From Ignavibacteriales bacterium (GTDB taxonomy: Bacteria > Bacteroidota > Ignavibacteria > Ignavibacteriales > Ignavibacteriaceae), in the NCBI GenBank assembly GCA_016714125.1, contig JADJNX010000002.1, positions 62,001 to 126,000 of the forward strand: a DNA stretch of 64,000 bases, written 5' to 3'. Position 1 is the stretch's first letter, and each line of letters opens with the position of its first letter. Shown here in pieces: positions 47,048 through 58,535 of this stretch. The position numbers were made by a program, and so were the translations under genes. The notes under the pieces are model-generated. The model searched no databases. It was not told where the DNA came from and saw only the letters and a program-made list of their open reading frames with translations.

Positions 47048-47180
47048 TTCATACCTCGTTTTGTTTTAATCTATATATTACAACAACCGTGCCAGAAAAT
47101 TTCCCTTGTTTTTAGATTGTTTTCGCATTTTTTTAGAGGTGGGAACTGTTCACTATTTTGAACAGTTGTTTAGTTAGATT

Positions 47181-47810
47181 ATGGAATTTATGATAAATCA
47201 AAACGAAAAGAGAATTATGTCACTCCAAAAAATTAAAGACGCATTTTCAAAGGGACTAACCTTTGAACAATTTGTTGAGAAAACACAAAACCATATAGAA
47301 CAAACCGATCCTTCCCAACTTGATGATGAGGGGAAACATATTTATGAATATACCACTCTCAACCTCCGCAGAATGAGTCGTGTTCTAAAAACTCACCCTG
47401 TCGAGGAAACCCTGGCAACAAAACTAAAGGCAATCTCTTCAAAACAGCACTGGATGTTGATAACAGAAGGATGGTGCGGAGATTCTGCTCAATCATCACC
47501 TGAATTCCACAAAATGAGCCTCTTGAATAAAAACATAGAACTCAGAGTAGTTGAAAGAGATACTTTCCCGGAAGTTATGGACCTCTACCTGACCAATGGA
47601 AAAAAAAGTATTCCAATTCTGGTTGTTTTTGATGAAGAGTGGAATCAACTCTTTAAATGGGGCGCAAGACCGGCTGCACTTCAGACGAGAATCGACGAAC
47701 TAATTGCCGCTAACACTCCAAAAGAAGTGTGGATGGAAGAAATCCACCTTTGGTATGCTAAAAACAGAGGACAAGAACTTTATAAAGAATTGAACTCTTT
47801 GATGCTATAA
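47181..47810 (+). CDS. Thioredoxin-fold protein with WCGDS site
   Basis: Up to 209 residues; ATG at 47217 (MSLQKIKDAF) is an alternative to 47181. A helical N-terminal part (LNLRRMSRVLK) precedes a thioredoxin fold with ITEGWCGDSAQSSPEF (WCGDS at 98-102), DLYLTNGKKSIPILVVFD (cis-Pro) and FKWGARPAAL. Only one Cys is in the active site, so a monothiol or non-redox role is likely. Proteins of this type are common in Bacteroidota but not functionally assigned. It stands alone between a divergent gene and the reductase that starts 86 bases later. Confidence 0.85.
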   Translation: MEFMINQNEKRIMSLQKIKDAFSKGLTFEQFVEKTQNHIEQTDPSQLDDEGKHIYEYTTLNLRRMSRVLKTHPVEETLATKLKAISSKQHWMLITEGWCGDSAQSSPEFHKMSLLNKNIELRVVERDTFPEVMDLYLTNGKKSIPILVVFDEEWNQLFKWGARPAALQTRIDELIAANTPKEVWMEEIHLWYAKNRGQELYKELNSLML

Positions 47811-47896
47811 TACTGTTAGAGTATTATATTAGGAATTTAACTCCGGTTTTATCCAGATTAAAGAAAACAATTCATTAATGAAACTATCAGGAAAGT

Positions 47897-48966
47897 ATGC
47901 CAACACTCACCCGTTCGGGCTTATTGAACTTAAAAGTTGAAACTATTACACACGAAACCCCCGACTCTATATCACTCTTATTAAAAGATATCGACGGAAA
48001 GGAATTTGATTTTAAGGCGGGACAGTTCCTCACCTTTGTCTTCGATGAAGATGGTAAAGAAGTGAGAAGATGTTACTCTATCTACACTTCCCCAAAACAA
48101 CTTCCCCATCTTGGAATTGCAATCAAAAAAGTTCCGGGTGGTTTTGTCTCAGAAAATAAAATGGATGACATAAAAGAAGGGGATGTTCTCCCGGCTCTTG
48201 TTCCTATGGGAAATTTTATCAGAAAACAGGATGTAAAATCCAACCTTTTGTTGTTTGGTGCCGGAAGTGGCATAACTCCCCTTCTCGCCCTGATTGAGGA
48301 ATCACTCGCCGATGACAAAGTTGAAATTGTCAATTTACACTACGTAAATAGAGACCAGGATAACATCATGTTTGGTGCCCGCCTCTCTTTCCTGGAGAAT
48401 CTGTATCCCGGAAAATTTAAGTTACCCATCACCTCACAAGACCATTAAATGGCTGGCGAGGAGCAAAAGGAAGAATAAATATAGAAACGGCAACAGCCCT
48501 CTTAAATGAAATCCCAAGCGAGAAAATTGATGATACTGAAATATTTATGTGTGGACCATCTGAAATGATGGAGAACATCTACGAGTCAGCAATAAACTCA
48601 GGCTTAAAGTCAAACAACATTCATCGGGAAGTTTTCACTCACTCGATCAAAAATGAAAGTCGCCTTTCAAAAGATCGGATTGCCAGAAGGGTGTCGATTA
48701 TTCTTGGGGGTAGAACGTACGATTTAATTGTTGAACCAAATGATTCAATTCTTGATACTGCATTAAATAATGGAATTGACGTCCCACACTCTTGCAGATA
48801 TGGTTCGTGTTCCTCGTGTGTTACAAAACTGGTTTCGGGGAAAATTGTGATGCTTGATCAGACCACACTATCAGATGAAGATATATCGAGAGGTCTCTGC
48901 CTGACTTGTGTTGGATATCCGGAAAGTGATGATTTGATATTAAATTACGATGACCCACTGATTTAA
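47897..48966 (+). CDS. PaaE-type FAD/2Fe-2S oxidoreductase (frameshift near 48420)
   Basis: About 356 residues after one repair. FAD-binding barrel (FKAGQFLTFVFDEDGKEVRR, CYSIYTS), NAD-binding part (LLLFGAGSGITPLLALIEES), then a frame break near 48420 that restores VTHHLTRPLNGWRGAKGRI and IFMCGPSEMM, and a plant-type ferredoxin domain with CRYGSCSSC and LTCVG supplying four cluster cysteines. This is the layout of PaaE and related phenylacetyl-CoA oxygenase reductases, passing electrons from NAD(P)H through FAD to the cluster. No paaABC oxygenase genes are nearby, so the electron acceptor is unknown. Confidence 0.9.
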
Positions 48967-50201
48967 TCAGGGTAAAATTGGTTCGGTGGTCGTCTCTTTG
49001 TGTTGATCATTTACAAATGATAGAACAATGATTCCGGCAATAAAGAAAAACAGCAACGATAAAATTGCATATCGCTGACTGCCCGTGACCGTACTTATAA
49101 TTCCAAATACCAGTGGACCTATGATTGCCGAACTCTTGCCAAAAAATGAGTAGAAGCCAAAAAATTCTGTTTTTTTGTCGGGTGGTGTTAATTGAGACAT
49201 GAGAGCTCTTGAGATCGATTGACTTGACCCCATTGCCCCACCCGCCATAAAACCTACTATGTAAAAATAGGATTTATCTGTCACCTAAAAAGCTGCCAAT
49301 ACTGTGATTATCCAGATAAAAAGTGTGATCATAAGACTTTTTTTATGACCAATCTGGTCTGAAATTATACCAAACAAAACTGACCCAAGAATAGCAGTTC
49401 CCTGAACTGAGATAAAAAGATTATCAACTCCCCCTTTTGTAAAACCCAGCGTTGTAGTTGCATAAATGCCCGCAAAATAGATTACTGTATTGACACCCTC
49501 AATAAAACAAAAAAACGATAGAAGAAAAATCGCAAGATTACGATATTGTTTAAGATGTTTAATCGTAAATAAAACACGATTTAAACCAATCGCAACAAAT
49601 GATTCTCCGGGAGGTATATCCTTTTTTTTCTCTTTTAAAAATATAAGTGTTGGAAGTGCAAAAATGAGGAAAAAGAGAGCAGCAACCGGGAATGACTCTC
49701 TAATCAACTCCATCTGAATAAACGGAAGAAGAATAACAAGTGAAGTTAATGACCCAAGATATCCCATTGCAAAGCCGTAACCACTAACTCTACCAAAGTT
49801 TTTAGGTTTTGTAATCTCAGGAAGAAATGAATCGTAGAATATCAATCCCGCTTCAAATCCAATATTAGCTATGATAAGCAAAACAAGACCAAGAAGAACA
49901 TCACCGGGTCCAACAAAATAAAGAAGGGCTGTAGCTATGATACAAATGGCAGTAAAAAAGGAAAGAAATCTCTTTTTTGTGGATGTATAGTCGGCAACCG
50001 CACCAAGGACAGGAGAGATAAGGGCAGTCAGAAGCATAGAGACGGAAGTTCCCAAGCCCCAATAAAAATCCCCTTCCCCACTGTTTGCATTTACAGTTTC
50101 TTTAAAATAAACTGCATATAAAAAAGTTACAACAATAATTGAATAGGAGGTATTTGCAAAATCATAGAGCGACCAGACAAATATCTTCTTTTTTCAGTCA
50201 T
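48967..50201 (-). CDS. Atg22/UMF1-type MFS transporter (in-frame TAG at 49285-49287; frameshift near 50190)
   Basis: ATG at 50201 overlaps the end of nusB (ATGACTGA). One added A near 50190 gives KKIFVWSLYDFANTSYSIIV, the hallmark of the UMF1/Atg22-like group, and the frame continues through MLLTALISPVLGAVADY, FYDSFLPEITKPKNFGRVSG and HKKSLMITLFIWI. A TAG at 49285-49287 then interrupts, and the same frame goes on with VTDKSYFYIVGFMAGGAMG and SRALMSQLTPPDKKTEFFGF to 48967. About 411 residues, 12 helices, as expected. The stop is a substitution or real nonsense mutation. Substrate unknown; some members export amino acids. Confidence 0.85.
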
Positions 50202-50681
50202 TTGTCTTTGCAGGTTTGGTTAATGATCCATCAATCAGGCCTCTGCCTCTTTTGTTTATCTTCCCTTCTCTTTCGAGTTCTTCATAAATTTTATCGAGAA
50301 AGCCGTTTATGAATTTGCCACTTGCGGAAGTGCTATACTCCTTGGCAATCTCAATTATTTCATTCATTGTCACTTTTTTGGGAATCTCGGGGAAAAATTT
50401 GAACTCACAGATTCCCATCCTCAACAAAATCCGATCAATCCTTGCCATTCTGTCAATTTCCCAATTTTCAGATTTGGCTTCAATCTCATCGTCAATGCTT
50501 CCCGTGTATTGAATAGTTTTTCTGACCAAATTTTCAAAAACTCCCTTTCGGAAGCATCTGTAATTTCCTCTGAAAGTTCACCGGCTGTAACTTCAATTCC
50601 GTCTCTATTGTAGGAATGAGCATAAAGCACTTGAAGCACTTTTTCTCTTATAATTCTTCTATTCGATTTTTTCTTAAGCAT
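50194..50681 (-). CDS. nusB: Transcription antitermination factor NusB (frameshift near 50500)
   Basis: Two overlapping frames make about 162 residues: RRIIREKVLQVLYAHSYNRD and LKIWSEKLFNTRE from the first, and NWEIDRMARIDRILLRMGI, MNEIIEIAKEYSTSASGKF and INGFLDKIYEELEREG from the second. The all-helical NusB pattern, including the EIAKEYSTSASGKFINGFLD signature, is complete. NusB binds boxA RNA with NusE during rRNA transcription. I use ATG 50681 (MLKKKSNRR). Its end overlaps the MFS gene start. Confidence 0.92.
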
Positions 50682-50761
50682 TTTATCTTTAGGTGTGAAT
50701 TCAGTTAATATTATTACGAAGAATAATTTATTTGAACTGTAAATATACAAACGGGGGGTGG

Positions 50762-51821
50762 TTATTTAACCCCGAACATCCAGAAATTGATTAGACCAAC
50801 AACTTCACGAAAATTGTAGTAGCGCACTGAATCTTCAGCAAGAATAAGATCTGACTTAACAACATCCAGATTTAAATTATAAAATTCAGCAAGTTCTTTC
50901 ACTCTGGGAAGATGAAAGGCATCTGAAATAACGATGATTTTTTGAAAACCTGACTTTTCTATTAACACATTTTTGATATAACTGATCTGATCAAGTGTTG
51001 ATCTGCTTTCCGATTCAATTCTAATGTCTGCGGGATTAACTTTCTTTTCCATAAGATAGTAGAACGCCACATCGGCTTCTGCCAACTCTCCCGGTGCATT
51101 ACTTCCCGTTAGTTGCAGTTTTTTACAATCCCCTGACTGTAAAGTTGTAACCCCTTGTCAATTCTCAGTTTTAGAATTGTACTTGGTTTGTTGTATTTCC
51201 AAACAGCAGCTCCAAGAATAACAGCAACTTCAGCAGGTGAATTTTCGCTGTATGTCAGTTTATAAGTGATCCCGGTTTCAATAAACTTATATGTATAAAC
51301 AAATACTGACAGGTAGAGCAGAAGCATCACTAAAAAGGAATATAGAACCAAAAATCGTTTTGGTTTGATTATTTTAATTAAAATGTATGAGAACAGAGCT
51401 GTCTTAAAAACAAATCCAATGTTAAAAAAGAGACCGGTATAGAGTTTGTAAAAAGGAGTGTGAAGAGGAATAATATCTATCCCGGAATTACTCTGATTGA
51501 GATAAATGCCAAATACCGTGAAACCAAATCCAAGAAACCAAAAAATGAGGAAGAATAGTCTGCGTTTTGTGAATTCTGATTTATCTTTTAACCAAAAACT
51601 ATCAGGAAGAAAATAAATGTAGCACTATAAAGAAGAGTGAGAAAATTACCCGTATACATGAGATTAAAATCTTCAAAATCTAGTTTGTGATTAAGATATT
51701 TCCCAAAAACGATAGTAATAAAATCGATGGCTCCCAACAAGACAAAAACAAACAGGTCGAAGATACCCGAGAGACGGGTATTTACTTTTTCGATGTAAGG
51801 TTTTAACTTGTTGAGAGCCAT
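50762..51821 (-). CDS. DUF218 (SanA/ElyC/YdcF-like) membrane protein (frameshifts near 51590 and 51120)
   Basis: Three frames form about 352 residues. The N-terminal part has several membrane segments (LFVFVLLGAIDFITIVFG, FLTLLYSATFIFFLIVFG, RRLFFLIFWFLGFGFTVFG, LVLYSFLVMLLLYLSVFVY), and the C-terminal DUF218 domain follows: VAVILGAAVWKYNKPSTILK, GLQLYSQGIVKK, LTGSNAPGELAEADVAFYYL, SRSTLDQISYIKNVL, IVISDAFHLPRV. Relatives SanA and ElyC affect cell-envelope integrity in enterobacteria. The transmembrane N-terminal half is longer than in SanA. Breaks lie near 51590 and 51120. Confidence 0.85.
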
Positions 51822-51904
51822 AACAACTTATTTTAATTCAATAGCAATATATAGAAAATGGGTGAAATAGATCGTTTCTCTACCATAATCCTCATGACTA
51901 ATCC

Positions 51905-54900
51905 CTAATCTTTGTAGATATAGGGTGTTTTTGGATCATTACCACCATCCTGTTTTTTTTCTATATCCCCTTTATTAGATCTAAAACTGAAAGTTGCTTT
52001 GAGTGCTCCACCCAATTCTTCCCAGACCATAAAAAAGACAGGAACCAGAATAAGAGTTAAAAATGTTGCAAATCCAAGTCCAAAGATTACTGCAATACCC
52101 ATCGATTTCCAAAATTCTGCACTTTCACCACCAAAGACAAATGAGCCTGTGTAGATATCAAAACCAAAACCAAAGGATAACGGGATCAGTCCAAGAATTG
52201 TTGTAACTGCAGTAAGTGTAACAGGTCTGAACCTTCTTATACCGGCATACTTTGCAATCTCCTTCAGCGACATGTCTCTCTGTTTTAAGAGATTCATATA
52301 ATCGATAAGAACAATGTTATTGTTAACAACCACCCCCGCAAGACTTATCACTCCTATCCCGGTCATTACAATTCCAAAAGGCATCTTAAATGCCAACAGT
52401 CCGATGAATACCCCTACAAGGGATATTATCACAGCCGACATAATAATAAACGGTTGGGAGACGGAATTAAACTGAATAACCAATATCAGGAAAATCAACA
52501 AAATAGCGATACCAAAAGCCTTCCCAAGAAAATTTGAAGCATCTTCCTGCTCTTGCGATTGCCCGGTAAATGAAATGGAATGACCCTGAGGTAACTGATA
52601 CGATGTTAGCTTCGCTTTAACCGAATCAAGAACTGCATTTGCATTAAATCCGTCTGCAGCATTAGCTGTCACGGTGATAACTCTGTTTAAGTCCTTGCGC
52701 CTGATGGCTCCCGGGCCTCTGTCGATATAAACATTTGCCACGCTGCTTAGAGGGACTGACAAAGTTTTACCGTTTTGATTGTTAAAAATAATCACAAGAT
52801 TTTTGAGTGCATCCTCCGAACTTCTTTGATCTTTACGCAGTCGCACTGTGATGTCATACTCATCTTCATTACACGATATTTTGATGCTTCAGCACCGTTG
52901 ATTGCGGTTCTGACAGTGTTGGCAATTAAAGAAGTGTTCATCCCATATAGTGCGGCTCTTTTACGATCAATTATGACGCGAAGTTCAGGTTTTCCGGCAT
53001 CGTAGTCGTCATCAACGTCAACAAGTCCGGGTATATTTTTTATATATTCCCTTATCTCTTCAGCGAGTTTCCCAAGGGTATTATAATCTTCACCCGATAC
53101 CTCGATATTTACAGGTAACCCAACAGGAGGACCCATATTTTCTTTATCTATGGTAATCGCAGCTCCCGGAGTTCCCTCCACAAGTAATCTCAGTTCTTCA
53201 GTTGACTCTTTTGAGCTCTTTTCCCGTATTTCGTAGTCACGATATTCAACGGTAATTGAACCTTTATTTGGTGTGGATGAACCGGCATCAAAAGGATTGG
53301 AAGAGGCACCGGCAACAGCCAGGATTTTCTCAATATCCTTAAAATTTGCCGTGAGTATCTTCTTTTCAACTTTGTCAATTATCTCATTTGTCTCTTTTAT
53401 CCCTGTTCCTGTTGGAGCTTCAAATTTTATATACACTCTTCGTGGTTCAACATCAGGGAAAATTCCACACCGTATGCAAGAAGCCCATACAATTGTGAAA
53501 TAAAAAACAGCATAATAAAAGCACTGAAGATAAAACGCAGTCTGATATTTTTAAGTATCAGGATCACTCCCACTCCAAGTAGCGCTGTTAAAATTACTCC
53601 GGCTATTGGAGGGACAAACTGAGAGACAATACCCTCAATAAAAAACATTGCAAAAAACGCAAAAAAGCCCAACCAGGTTCTCAGACTAATTTTTTGTCCT
53701 GCCCTCCTCGGCTCACCAAGGGCAAAATTAAGGGTTTTTTCATAATACTTAAGTGTGACCGGCAGTAACTTATCTACAAAAATAAATGTACCCCAATCAA
53801 AAGGATAAGAGAGAACCCCCATCACAGTCTTCTTCAATTTTGGCTTGCCGTGGTGTTCATGTTTAACAAATACTTCTGCAAAAACAGGGTTAATTACCAG
53901 TGCGACAAAAAGGGAGGACATAAGTGTCACAATAACCGTGATGGGAATGTATGACATAAAGTCTCCCGTTATTCCGGGCCAAAAAAGTAGCGGGAAAAAT
54001 GCTGCAACAGTAGTTAAAGTTGAGGTTGCCACAGGCCACGCCACCTCTGCGGTAGCTTTTTTTGCAGCATCAACTTTGTTGTACCCCTCTTCAAGAAATT
54101 TTTGAATGTTTTCGAGTATAACTATAGCGTTATCCACTAACATACCCAATGCCAGAATCAGGGCAAACAGTACCACAAAATTTAAGGTGATATCAAGCAT
54201 CTGCAATATAAAAAAGGAGATCAACATGCTTAGTGGTATCGAAATTCCAACAAGTATTGCATTCCTTAATCCCAGGGCAAAAAAGAGAATACCGATAACC
54301 AGGACAAGACCTGAAAAAATGTTGTTCTCAAGTTCAATTACCTGTTTTTCAATCTCTTCCGACTGATCTGTAACAACTGTTAGTTTAATATCTTCAGGAA
54401 GTTCTTCCCTCTTCTCGTCAATTACTTTGTTAACTTCGCGGGCAATATCAATTATGTTTTCGCCGACCCGTTTTGAAATCTGAATCGAAATAGCTTCGAT
54501 ATTGTTTGTCCTTGCAAAAGATGTCCGTTCCTTAAATCCATAGGTTAAATCCGCCACATCTCGAAGATAGATACCTTCCCCCTCTTTGGTTTTTACAATA
54601 ATATTCTCCAATGGGTAAGGAGTTTTAAACTCACCGGGAACTCTAACAAGGAAACTTGACTGATTAACATCAATCGTGCCCCCGGGAATTGTTCTGTTCT
54701 CATCTCTGATAGCAGCAATTATGTCATCAAATCTGATATTGTAGTGCTGAAGTTTCCTGTAATCCACATCAACCTGCACCTCCCTTTCAAGACCACCATT
54801 AACCTTAACTTCGAGAACTCCCTTGATTACCTCAAGTTTATCCTTCAGGTTTTCAGCAATATCTTTCAGTTTTGAGAGTCCGGCAGGACCTGAAAGTTGA

Positions 54901-55322
54901 AAGGTTAAAATTGGAAATTCAGAGAAGTTTATCTCCATAATTTCCGGTTTTTCTGCATCAGCCGGTATGTCCGATTCAGCTTTGTTTACTCTGTCCCTCA
55001 CTTTTTGAAGGGCGTCCTCAATATCATATCCGCTCTGAAATTCTACTTGTATGATTGAGAAACCTTCATAAGAGGATGACTCAATCTTCTTTACTTCAGC
55101 AATTTTTTTAATCTCTTTTTCGATTGGGGTTGTAACGAGTGACTCAATATCTTCCGGCGAAACACCAATGTACGGAGTTGATACAATTACCAAAGGAATG
55201 GAGATGTCGGGTGACGATTCTCTTGGAAGTGAGACATATGAGATCATCCCCATAATGGCAATGATAAAAACCAGTACAAAAACGCTGGTTTTGTTATCGA
55301 TTGATATATCTGTTATTTTCAT
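51905..55322 (-). CDS. RND efflux pump inner-membrane subunit (frameshifts near 53460 and 52870)
   Basis: About 1138 residues in three frames, normal for the AcrB/HAE1 group. Motifs: TDISIDNKTSVFVLVFIIAI, ESLVTTPIEKEIKKIAEVKK, GYDIEDALQKVRDRVNKAE, LALGMLVDNAIVILENIQ in TM4 (one of the two relay Asp residues is Asn, common in related pumps), TTVAAFFPLLFW, then after a missing base near 53460 the segment FFPDVEPRRVYIKFEAP, and near 52870 the join to LRKDQRSSEDALKN. It ends GFATFLTLILVPVFFMVWEE. With the MFP and TolC genes upstream it forms a tripartite drug or metabolite exporter driven by the proton gradient. Confidence 0.93.
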
Positions 55323-55338
55323 AGATTAGCGACCCCTG

Positions 55339-56409
55339 TTATCGTATATCAATTTTTTCGCCATTGACGAGATTTTGGTAGCCGACTATAATCAGACTCT
55401 CCCCTTCATTCAAGTTACCGGAAACAGCAACACGATTATTTGATCTGGACAGAATTTCAACCTCCCGCATTTCTGCAATGTAACCATCGCCTTTTTTTAC
55501 AGCTACAAAAACCACAAAACCTTTATCGGTTTTAACAACAACTTCTTCGGGAACAACAGGAGTTGACTGATAAATTCGGTCTTCAATTTTTACCTCTGAA
55601 TTCATCTCCGGCTTAAATTTGCCACCCGAGTTTGGAAGCCTTATTTCGACATTGATTGTACGGGCAATTGCATTTACCGATTTAGCCACATAACTCACTG
55701 AAGAGTTTACTGTTAAACTGTCAAGTTCCAGGAAAATGAGTAAACACCTTTTCCCCTGTTTGATTGTGTTAACATATCGTTCAGGGACTCCGGCTTCCAC
55801 CTTTAAGTTATCAGAAATTAATGTAACAATTGGTGCTCCTGGAGATGCAACTTCTCCTATTTCATAATGTTTTGTGTCGATCACTCCTGCAAACGGGGCT
55901 TTGACAAAAGTATTCTCAAATTGTTCTTTTATAGCATTATAAAACGCCTTTTTTGCATCACGGGTATATTTCGCCTGGAGAAATTGAAACTCGGTTCCCG
56001 CATTCTGTTTATAAACCTGTTCCTGTTTCTGAAGGTTAATCTCCGCCAGATCAAGATCAGCTTTTGAAGCTTCGAGGTTAGCTTTTATCACTTCGTTGTC
56101 GAGAATACAAATTACAGTCCCTGCTGTTACTCTTGTGCCCTTGTCAACATTAAATTTCATTATTTTCCCGCCGGTAGCTGAGGCTACCTTTGATACCTTG
56201 TCAGCTTTAACCTGTCCAATTACGTCGATATAGCCTGTAAAATCTTCCAGTTTTATCGTCTCAACTTTAACTATCGCTGCTTTAACGGTCTTTTTTTCTT
56301 TTTTGTCGGCAGCAGCTTCATCTTTTCCACAGCCAATAAAAAACAAAGATATGATCGCAAGAAGACCAAATAGATATATTTTTTTACCAAATCTTAATGT
56401 AATTGACAT
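55339..56409 (-). CDS. RND periplasmic adaptor (membrane fusion) lipoprotein
   Basis: 356 residues, intact. Lipobox FIGCGKDE, then the adaptor order: beta-barrel and lipoyl half (IDVIGQVKADKVSKVASATG, FNVDKGTRVTAGTVICILD), a helical hairpin (LEASKADLDLAEINLQKQEQ), the second lipoyl half (VKAPFAGVIDTKHYEIGEVA), barrel (LKVEAGVPERYVNTIKQGK) and membrane-proximal domain (NRVAVSGNLNEGESLIIVG). It bridges the RND pump and TolC. The stop lies 16 bases before the pump start, in the same operon. Confidence 0.95.
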   Translation of the reverse strand: MSITLRFGKKIYLFGLLAIISLFFIGCGKDEAAADKKEKKTVKAAIVKVETIKLEDFTGYIDVIGQVKADKVSKVASATGGKIMKFNVDKGTRVTAGTVICILDNEVIKANLEASKADLDLAEINLQKQEQVYKQNAGTEFQFLQAKYTRDAKKAFYNAIKEQFENTFVKAPFAGVIDTKHYEIGEVASPGAPIVTLISDNLKVEAGVPERYVNTIKQGKRCLLIFLELDSLTVNSSVSYVAKSVNAIARTINVEIRLPNSGGKFKPEMNSEVKIEDRIYQSTPVVPEEVVVKTDKGFVVFVAVKKGDGYIAEMREVEILSRSNNRVAVSGNLNEGESLIIVGYQNLVNGEKIDIR

Positions 56410-56414
56410 ATTTA

Positions 56415-57746
56415 TTACTCTCCACTTTCCTTTCCGGATAACTTTTCAAGGTTCGAGATTAACAGGTAGTATTCGTAAACACCATTTAAGTAATTATACT
56501 TTGCTCTTGTAACTCCAACTTGTGCATCTATAACTTCAAGTTGAGTACCAACACCTGCTGAATAACGAATATTTGCGAGTGAGTGAGCAAGTTCAGCCTG
56601 ATTAACCGCTTCGGTGTAGGCTTTTAATTTTTCCTTTTGATTATCAATTTTCAGAGTCGTTTCTTTTAGCTGAGTTGCAAGACCTTCTTTTGTCTTTTTG
56701 AGATTTTCCCGTGCAATTTTAACCTCTAACTCGGCTTGAATAACTCTCGATTTAGAACTCCAGCCATTAAAAATTGGTACTGAAAGTTCCAGACCTAAAT
56801 TGATGGAGTTGTTAAATCGCCAACTGCCAACACTTCTATCATCGTTTTCTTGAGATTCAACATTCCAGGCACCGTAAGCACGAAGTGATGGAAGAAATTC
56901 TGATTGATAAACACCAACAACTTTTTCTCTCAGGTTGATTGATTGTTCAAGCTGTTTAATCACAGGATTAAACTTAAACATCTTCTCAACCACCAGATCA
57001 AATTCATCAACAGTTTTGTCTTTGTATTTTAACGAATCGGAAACTTCGACTTCAACATTATAACTCAAACCCATAATATTACGAAGTACATCTTTGGTAA
57101 TCTGATTAGAATTTTTCGCTTGTTCAAGTTCCGGTTTGGCGGTCTGAACTGCAACTTTTGCTCTGACAAGATCATATTCAGGTACAAGACCCGCATCATA
57201 TTTTATCTGTGTATTTTTTAGGTTGTCCTCCGCCTGCGATAGATTGGCATTTGCAACTTCCAGAACCTCCCTCGTAACCATGACACCAAAGTAGGCCGCT
57301 TTAACCTGATATTTCAGTTCTTGTTCTGTTGCATCAACAATATGATCAGCTATTTTTGCATAAATCTCGGCAGCTTGCGCCCCAATAAAGATTCCACCTG
57401 CAAAGATGTTTTGTGATAAACTAAGTGTGGCAGTGAGGGTGTTATCGCTTCCGATGGGGAATGTTCCACTGAAGCCGGGCGCATCAATTGTAAATACTCC
57501 CTTCTTTAGTGCTCTGCGATAGTTTACCGAGCCTTTTAACTCAGGATAAACAGCAGTCCCCCAGGTTTCTTCAACTTTTTCGTATGCAATATCTTTGTTG
57601 AGCCTGCCGGTTTTAAGGTCGTAATTATTCTCGAGAGCTATCGAAATAGCTTTATCAAGATTAACAATCACTTTTTCGGTCGGTTGTGCAACAATCTGCG
57701 AGGCAGTGAAAATAAATATGATCAAGCCGGAAAGTAATCTCATCAA
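56415..57746 (-). CDS. TolC-family outer-membrane efflux channel
   Basis: 443 residues, intact, signal peptide ending near IVAQPT. Two OEP repeats are visible: ISIALENNYDLKTGRLN with YPELKGSVNYRR in the first, and IKQLEQSINLREKVVGVY with LPSLRAYGAWN in the second, plus the coiled-coil stretches NLSQAEDNLKNTQIKYDAG and LANIRYSAGVGTQLEVIDAQ. It is the exit duct of the pump and the first gene of the tolC-mfp-rnd operon, separated from the adaptor by 5 bases. Confidence 0.95.
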   Translation of the reverse strand: MMRLLSGLIIFIFTASQIVAQPTEKVIVNLDKAISIALENNYDLKTGRLNKDIAYEKVEETWGTAVYPELKGSVNYRRALKKGVFTIDAPGFSGTFPIGSDNTLTATLSLSQNIFAGGIFIGAQAAEIYAKIADHIVDATEQELKYQVKAAYFGVMVTREVLEVANANLSQAEDNLKNTQIKYDAGLVPEYDLVRAKVAVQTAKPELEQAKNSNQITKDVLRNIMGLSYNVEVEVSDSLKYKDKTVDEFDLVVEKMFKFNPVIKQLEQSINLREKVVGVYQSEFLPSLRAYGAWNVESQENDDRSVGSWRFNNSINLGLELSVPIFNGWSSKSRVIQAELEVKIARENLKKTKEGLATQLKETTLKIDNQKEKLKAYTEAVNQAELAHSLANIRYSAGVGTQLEVIDAQVGVTRAKYNYLNGVYEYYLLISNLEKLSGKESGE

Positions 57747-57754
57747 TTCTCCGA

Positions 57755-58501
57755 TTATTTAAATGTTACAGGGATTAGCATCTGCACTTTAACAGGTTTG
57801 CCGTCTTTTTTCCCAGGACTAAATTTTGTTCTTCTTACAGCAGACAAAGCGGAGTTGTCACAAGCGGGATGAATCCCCTTTGTGAGTACAACTGAATTAA
57901 CATTTCCCAACTCATCGATGAAGGCGGTTATATAAACCGTACCGGAGATGCCGGCATCCTTCGCAGCCTGTGGAAATATTGCTTTACTTTGGATCGATTC
58001 AAATCCACCTATGGGTACTGGCATATATGGGACAGCAGTGTAATAAGTATTATCTTTTGGTCCCTTGGCTTTTCCATCTTTTTCGGTGGTTTTTTTATAA
58101 GTCTCTTTATCCTTAAACTTCCCCTGTTTATCAAGTGTCAAGAGGTCTCCCTTATCAATGTCCTGACTTTCCAGTTTCACTTTTTCCTTTGGAGGTGTCA
58201 GGGTAACTTCAATCTCTTTGTTTAATACAGGTTGTGTGACAGGAGTATCTTTTTTTAATTTTGGAAGTGTCTTCGTTTCCGGCTTTTGTGGCAGAGATTC
58301 CTCTTCCCTTTTATCCAGAAGTTCGATCACGTCTTCTGCATCAAGATATTCATTTTCACTGGTAAGACTTTGGGAAACTGATTTACTGAAGGGATAAAAC
58401 TTAAAAACAAGTATCAATAATAACAGAACAAAAATTGAACTGACTTCGAGTGTAAACCTGTAATTCCTTTTCAGGTGTGTCGTCAAGCCTATGGTCTGCA
58501 T
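57755..58501 (-). CDS. TonB-family energy transducer protein
   Basis: 248 residues. One N-terminal membrane helix (SSIFVLLLLILVFKFYPF), a Lys/Glu/Pro-rich periplasmic linker (LPQKPETKTLPKLKKD) and a C-terminal TonB domain (SKAIFPQAAKDAGISGTVYI, AFIDELGNVNSVVLTKGIHP, SALSAVRRTKFSPGKKDGKP). It could transmit proton-motive force to TonB receptors such as the two found here. It lies 8 bases upstream of tolC in the same direction, so it may be transcribed with the efflux operon. No exbB or exbD adjoins it. Confidence 0.88.
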   Translation of the reverse strand: MQTIGLTTHLKRNYRFTLEVSSIFVLLLLILVFKFYPFSKSVSQSLTSENEYLDAEDVIELLDKREEESLPQKPETKTLPKLKKDTPVTQPVLNKEIEVTLTPPKEKVKLESQDIDKGDLLTLDKQGKFKDKETYKKTTEKDGKAKGPKDNTYYTAVPYMPVPIGGFESIQSKAIFPQAAKDAGISGTVYITAFIDELGNVNSVVLTKGIHPACDNSALSAVRRTKFSPGKKDGKPVKVQMLIPVTFK

Positions 58502-58535
58502 GTTAAATTCTGATAACTCATTTTATAGATAAAAG

